Assembly (NCBI GenBank): GCA_030430105.1
Contig: JAUIFW010000032.1
Coordinates: 1 to 9,866 of the forward strand
DNA length: 9,866 nucleotides
From: a bacterium
GTDB taxonomy: Bacteria > Patescibacteria > Gracilibacteria > 1-14-2-50-48-13
Reading direction: 5' to 3'
Shown piece after piece: positions 7,123 through 9,866 of the stretch; within the stretch, counting starts at the first letter, position 1; each line of letters starts with the position of its first letter. The position numbers were made by a program, and so were the translations under genes. The notes below the pieces were generated by a model that had not been told where the DNA came from, made no database searches, and saw only the letters and a program-made list of their open reading frames with translations.

Positions 7123-7176
7123 CTTTGTGATTTGAAATTTGTCATCTGAATTTTGCCATTTTGAGCGCCTACGGCG
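7123..7176 (+). repeat. Heptad-repeat plus hairpin element, copy 3
   Basis: On the plus strand six 7-mers fill 7123-7164: CTTTGTG, ATTTGAA, then ATTTGTC, ATCTGAA, then TTTTGCC and ATTTTGA. They lead into CGCC-TAC-GGCG (7166-7176), identical in its 11-bp core to copy 2. The element lies immediately 3' of the groEL stop, so in the groEL transcript it would be 3' untranslated RNA in antisense form. Confidence 0.7.
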
Positions 7177-7181
7177 ATCTC

Positions 7182-8834
7182 TTACATCATTCCCATCCCC
7201 GGCATTCCTCCCATGCCACCGCCCATTCCAGCTGGCATATCTCCTCCCTTATCTTCCTTTGGGATTTCATGGATAGCAGCCTCGGTCGTGAGGAACATAG
7301 CCGCTACAGATGCAGCGTTCTGGAGAGCACTTCGTGTTACCTTCTTTGGATCAAGGATTCCTTCCTTCACAAGATCCACGATCTCATCCTTGGCAGCGTT
7401 GTAGCCCACAGTCACAGACTCCTCTGCCATCACCTTGTCCACCACAACACTTCCCTCTACACCACAGTTGAAGGCAATCTGACGTGCTGGATACTCCAGT
7501 GCAGTACGCACAAGTTTGATACCTACTTTCTCATCCTCAGAATCCGCATGCATGCTATCTACAGCCTTTGCAGCCTTGAGAAGGGCCGTACCTCCACCTG
7601 CCACAATTCCCTCTTCCACCGCAGCACGAGTCGCCGCAAGTGCATCCTCTATACGATGCTTCTTCTCCTTGAGCTCCACTTCTGTTGCAGCTCCAACCTC
7701 AATAATCGCAACACCACCAGCAAGTTTCGCAAGTCGCTCCATGAGCTTCTCCTTATCAAAATCAGAAGATGCGTTGTCTATCTGCGCCTTGATACTTGTG
7801 ATACGACTATCAATAGCTTCCTTTGACCCTGCACCATCTACAATCACAGTCGTATCCTTGGAAGACACTATTCGCTTCGCCTCACCAAGGTGCTCCACAT
7901 CCGCAGCATCAAGCTTGAGACCAACCTCCTCAGAGATCACCGTCGCACCCGTAAGAGCAGCAATATCCTTGAGCATCTCCTTTCGTCGATCTCCAAATCC
8001 TGGAGCCTTAACCGCAAGGGTATTGAAGGTACCTCGAATCTTGTTAAGCACAAGCGTCGCAAGAGCCTCTCCCTCAATATCTTCTGCAATAATCACAAGA
8101 TTCTTCTTGCCCATCTGTGCAAGCTTCTCAAGAAGAGGAAGAAGGTCATGGATAGATCCAATCTTCTTGTCCGTCACGAGAATCTTCACATCATCGTAAC
8201 TCGCTTCCATGCGAGCAGAATCTGTAATCATATACGGAGAGATGTATCCATTATCAAACTGCATACCCTCTACCACCTTCTTATTGAGACCAAAGGTCTG
8301 TCCTTCCTCAATGGTAATCACTCCATCCTTACCAACGAGATCCATCACCTCAGCGATCAGCTCTCCCACCTCTGGACTCTGCGCAGAAATAGTCGCCACC
8401 TGAGCAATCTCCTCCTTGGAAGTGATTTCCTTTGCGTGCTCTGTCAAAAAGTCGTTGACCTTCGCAACCGCTCGCTCAATCCCCTTCTTCATCTCCATAG
8501 GGTTTGCTCCTGCTGCCACGTTGCGAAGACCTTCCTTCACCATTGCATGCGCAAGTACGGTTGCCGTAGTCGTACCGTCCCCTGCCACATCGTTAGTCTT
8601 GGTAGCCGCTTCCTTCAAAAGCTGCGCTCCCATATTCTCTAGCTTATCCTCAAGCTCCACTTCCTTTGCAATAGTCACACCATCATTGGTAATCACTGGC
8701 GCTCCGTACGAACGCTCAAATACTACGTTGCGCCCCTTTGGGCCCATTGTAACGCGAACCGCCTTCGCAATCTTCTCCACTCCAGCAAACATCGCCATCT
8801 TGGCGTCGTCATGAAACACTACATCCTTAGCCAT
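7182..8834 (-). CDS. groEL: Chaperonin GroEL (Hsp60)
   Basis: This is a 550-aa, full-length group I chaperonin subunit. Fourteen subunits form the double-ring cage that, with GroES and ATP, encapsulates and refolds cytosolic proteins. Hallmarks are visible: the N-terminal [36 protein letters not shown]; the nucleotide-binding [16 protein letters not shown]; the apical region with [17 protein letters not shown]; the ATPase motif around [18 protein letters not shown] followed by AGGGTALL; and the flexible C-terminal tail of Gly-Met repeats ending GMGMM. An in-frame ATG 24 codons upstream (8906) exists, but those residues do not resemble GroEL and overlap groES, so the start is the ATG at 8834. 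It is 28 nt after the groES stop, with no clear Shine-Dalgarno site. Stop is TAA. It is transcribed from the CIRCE-controlled groESL promoter. Confidence 0.98.
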   Translation of the reverse strand: MAKDVVFHDDAKMAMFAGVEKIAKAVRVTMGPKGRNVVFERSYGAPVITNDGVTIAKEVELEDKLENMGAQLLKEAATKTNDVAGDGTTTATVLAHAMVKEGLRNVAAGANPMEMKKGIERAVAKVNDFLTEHAKEITSKEEIAQVATISAQSPEVGELIAEVMDLVGKDGVITIEEGQTFGLNKKVVEGMQFDNGYISPYMITDSARMEASYDDVKILVTDKKIGSIHDLLPLLEKLAQMGKKNLVIIAEDIEGEALATLVLNKIRGTFNTLAVKAPGFGDRRKEMLKDIAALTGATVISEEVGLKLDAADVEHLGEAKRIVSSKDTTVIVDGAGSKEAIDSRITSIKAQIDNASSDFDKEKLMERLAKLAGGVAIIEVGAATEVELKEKKHRIEDALAATRAAVEEGIVAGGGTALLKAAKAVDSMHADSEDEKVGIKLVRTALEYPARQIAFNCGVEGSVVVDKVMAEESVTVGYNAAKDEIVDLVKEGILDPKKVTRSALQNAASVAAMFLTTEAAIHEIPKEDKGGDMPAGMGGGMGGMPGMGMM

Positions 8835-8862
8835 AGGTACATTGATTAAGATACATAAAAAC

Positions 8863-9141
8863 TTACGCCACTTCCTTGGCGATGATTCCATCCTGACGAA
8901 GAACAATATGCTCTACGCCTTCTATCTTCACGGTGTCACCCGCATACTTTTTGTAATACACCACATCTCCCACTGCCACATCCATATCCACCTCCTTGGT
9001 ACCAGGACCGACAGCCACTACCTCACCCTTGCTAGGCTTTTCCTTCGCAGAGTCAGGAATATAAAGACCACTCTTGGTCTGTTCCTCAGCTTCTAGCTGC
9101 TTGAGGAGTACATAATCAGATAAAGGTTGTAAAGTCGCCAT
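8863..9141 (-). CDS. groES: Co-chaperonin GroES (Hsp10)
   Basis: This is a 92-aa co-chaperonin of normal length. Seven copies cap the GroEL ring and trigger substrate encapsulation. The N-terminal strand [17 protein letters not shown] is typical. The mobile loop (about residues 19-33, [16 protein letters not shown]) carries the hydrophobic tripeptide LYI that docks onto GroEL. Then follow GEVVAVGPG and [18 protein letters not shown], and the C-terminal [14 protein letters not shown] is the usual closing strand. The ATG at 9141 is chosen because it gives the family's standard N terminus. An out-of-frame ATG lies 4 nt upstream and there is no Shine-Dalgarno sequence. It is the first gene of the groES-groEL operon. 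Confidence 0.97.
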   Translation of the reverse strand: MATLQPLSDYVLLKQLEAEEQTKSGLYIPDSAKEKPSKGEVVAVGPGTKEVDMDVAVGDVVYYKKYAGDTVKIEGVEHIVLRQDGIIAKEVA

Positions 9142-9182
9142 ACATGGTACTAAAAAATAAAAGCATCATGTCCATCTGAGGT

Positions 9183-9209
9183 TTAGCACTCTCAATTAGA
9201 CTGTGCTAA
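9183..9209. promoter_or_regulatory. CIRCE operator (HrcA binding site)
   Basis: The arm TTAGCACTC (9183-9191), a 9-bp spacer and the arm CTGTGCTAA (9201-9209) match the CIRCE inverted repeat (TTAGCACTC-N9-GAGTGCTAA) except for two bases in one arm. CIRCE is the operator of the heat-shock repressor HrcA. Here it overlaps the predicted groES transcription start and the first base of the -10 box, the expected place for repression. hrcA itself is not in the window. Confidence 0.92.
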
Positions 9210-9237
9210 TTCTAAAAAAGCCCCGCTCTTCCGTCAA
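9209..9237 (-). promoter_or_regulatory. groESL promoter
   Basis: The minus strand has TTGACG (9232-9237, five of six) and TAGAAT (9209-9214, five of six) with an ideal 17-bp spacer (9215-9231). Initiation near 9202 falls inside CIRCE. The -35 box lies in the loop and inner stem of the upstream gene's terminator, and that terminator's T-tract forms part of the spacer. Confidence 0.8.
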
Positions 9238-9251
9238 CAGAAAAAGCGGGG
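9214..9251 (-). terminator. Terminator of the right-edge gene, overlapping the groESL promoter
   Basis: In minus-strand RNA CCCCGC followed by UUUUUC (9251-9240) pairs with GGAAGAGCGGGG (9232-9221) over 12 bp including two G-U wobbles, with a 7-nt loop, followed by C and six U. The wobbles would be mismatches in plus-strand RNA, which fixes the direction. It ends the gene at 9271-9866. Confidence 0.8.
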
Positions 9252-9270
9252 GAGTGTTGATAGGCGCAAA

Positions 9271-9866
9271 CTACAGAAGGGGAATGATGAGAACAAGTTG
9301 CCCATCCTCAAAGATCCTCACAGACCTATCCGATTGGAACACCTGAAAGTCAGTTCCATTCACATTTTGCCCCCAATTTATCTCTAAGGTCTGATAAATC
9401 TGAAAGAGCTCCTCACCCGCCTGCCTCACCGCTACATACGAGTCCCCTTCTGGGAAAAAGCCACTATATCCCAAACCACCATTTACATACAGTGGCGTAA
9501 CATTTGCAGTCTCATCTCTGGTAGCAAGCGCTTCCTCGTAACGTTCCAGGTCATCGTATACCTGAAGGGTAGATTCTGCTCTCGGATTCCCCCGCGTCAC
9601 TTTCCGAGACTCAGCCGTAACTAAGGGCTCACCCACGGGCTCATCCATAGAAACCAGAAGCTCTCCATCCAAATACCAACGATGTACTACATAGCGCTGC
9701 CCGCCTCGATCTTCCATAGCAGTCGCATGCTCAAGCTGCTCATCCGTGGCAATCTCCAGCACATACACTTCTCCTTGCTGCCCAAGCTTCGCAAACCCAT
9801 ACCCATTGGCTGTAAGAAGCTCTACACCATTTTCAGGAATAGACTGAAGGACCACACCATTCTCAG
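9271..9866 (-). CDS. Unrecognised protein, 5' end beyond the window
   Basis: The frame is open from the right edge to a TAG at 9271-9273, with about 197 residues visible. A GTG at 9855 could be read as a start, but the frame continues past it (Glu-Asn-Gly precede it), so the gene probably begins outside the window. The visible part is acidic and looks beta-rich, with alternating hydrophobic residues (for example GQQGEVYVLEIATDEQ, QRYVVHRWYLDGELLVSM, DRSVRIFEDGQLVLIIPLL). There are no membrane segments in the visible part and I see no family motif. An exported or cell-surface domain is possible but unproven, since the N terminus is missing. It is followed by a strong terminator and then the groESL operon, so it is probably a separate unit. 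Confidence 0.75.
   Translation of the reverse strand, partial: ENGVVLQSIPENGVELLTANGYGFAKLGQQGEVYVLEIATDEQLEHATAMEDRGGQRYVVHRWYLDGELLVSMDEPVGEPLVTAESRKVTRGNPRAESTLQVYDDLERYEEALATRDETANVTPLYVNGGLGYSGFFPEGDSYVAVRQAGEELFQIYQTLEINWGQNVNGTDFQVFQSDRSVRIFEDGQLVLIIPLL

Noticed and set aside
89..7164. Heptad arrays as a CRISPR array
   Set aside because: Units are 7 bp and contiguous, without spacers of 25-40 bp, so they do not fit CRISPR repeat-spacer structure.
7516..8642. Long plus-strand frames opposite groEL
   Set aside because: These are shadows of the groEL coding sequence, caused by its codon use, with compositions atypical of real proteins.
8835..8906. N-terminal extension of GroEL from an upstream ATG
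   Set aside because: The 24 extra residues do not resemble GroEL and overlap the groES coding end. The ATG at 8834 gives the canonical N terminus.

Overview
This is a bacterial window in which every gene I can support lies on the minus strand: six protein-coding genes and one tRNA. Reading in the direction of transcription (high to low coordinates) the order is: an unrecognised protein cut by the right edge (9271-9866), groES (8863-9141), groEL (7182-8834), a 105-residue helical/coiled-coil protein (6682-6999), a 1264-residue unrecognised membrane-associated protein (2895-6689), tRNA-Glu(UUC) (2565-2639), and a Wzy/O-antigen-ligase-type polytopic membrane protein (231-2141). The organism cannot be named from the sequence. 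The giant orphan protein, near-absence of Shine-Dalgarno sites, hairpin-rich intergenic spacers and lack of TGA stop codons suggest a Patescibacteria (CPR)-type genome. That is an inference, not a placement.

The best understood part is the groESL operon. Its sigma70-type promoter (TTGACG, 17-bp spacer, TAGAAT) overlaps the intrinsic terminator of the preceding gene on one side and a slightly degenerate CIRCE operator on the other, so it is expected to be controlled by the heat-shock repressor HrcA. A terminator follows groEL. A second terminator follows, and its U-tract runs directly into an extended -10 promoter (TGGTATAAT) for the 105-aa/1264-aa pair. Those two genes overlap or nearly abut, so they probably form one co-translated unit of unknown function. 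Read-through from groEL may be limited by the two terminators.

The 2142-2894 spacer holds no convincing protein gene. From right to left it contains a GC-richer hairpin-dense stretch after the giant gene, a good promoter for tRNA-Glu, the tRNA, a zone with two extra copies of the tRNA 3' end (one direct, one inverted), a heptad-repeat/hairpin element, and a promoter for the Wzy-like gene. The 1-230 spacer holds four hairpins and another heptad-repeat element. No terminator with a clear U-tract is visible after the giant gene or the Wzy-like gene.

The most unusual signals are outside the genes. (1) A modular repeat occurs three times (about 74-130 minus, 2278-2334 plus, 7123-7176 plus): six degenerate heptanucleotides of consensus ATYTGNN joined at a fixed junction to a short GC-rich hairpin. 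(2) Partial copies of the tRNA-Glu 3' end bound a 172-bp inverted-repeat segment and a 227-bp direct-repeat segment. (3) Promoters and terminators overlap tightly at two places. The two-gene unit encoding the coiled-coil and giant proteins is the best candidate for an undescribed protein system.
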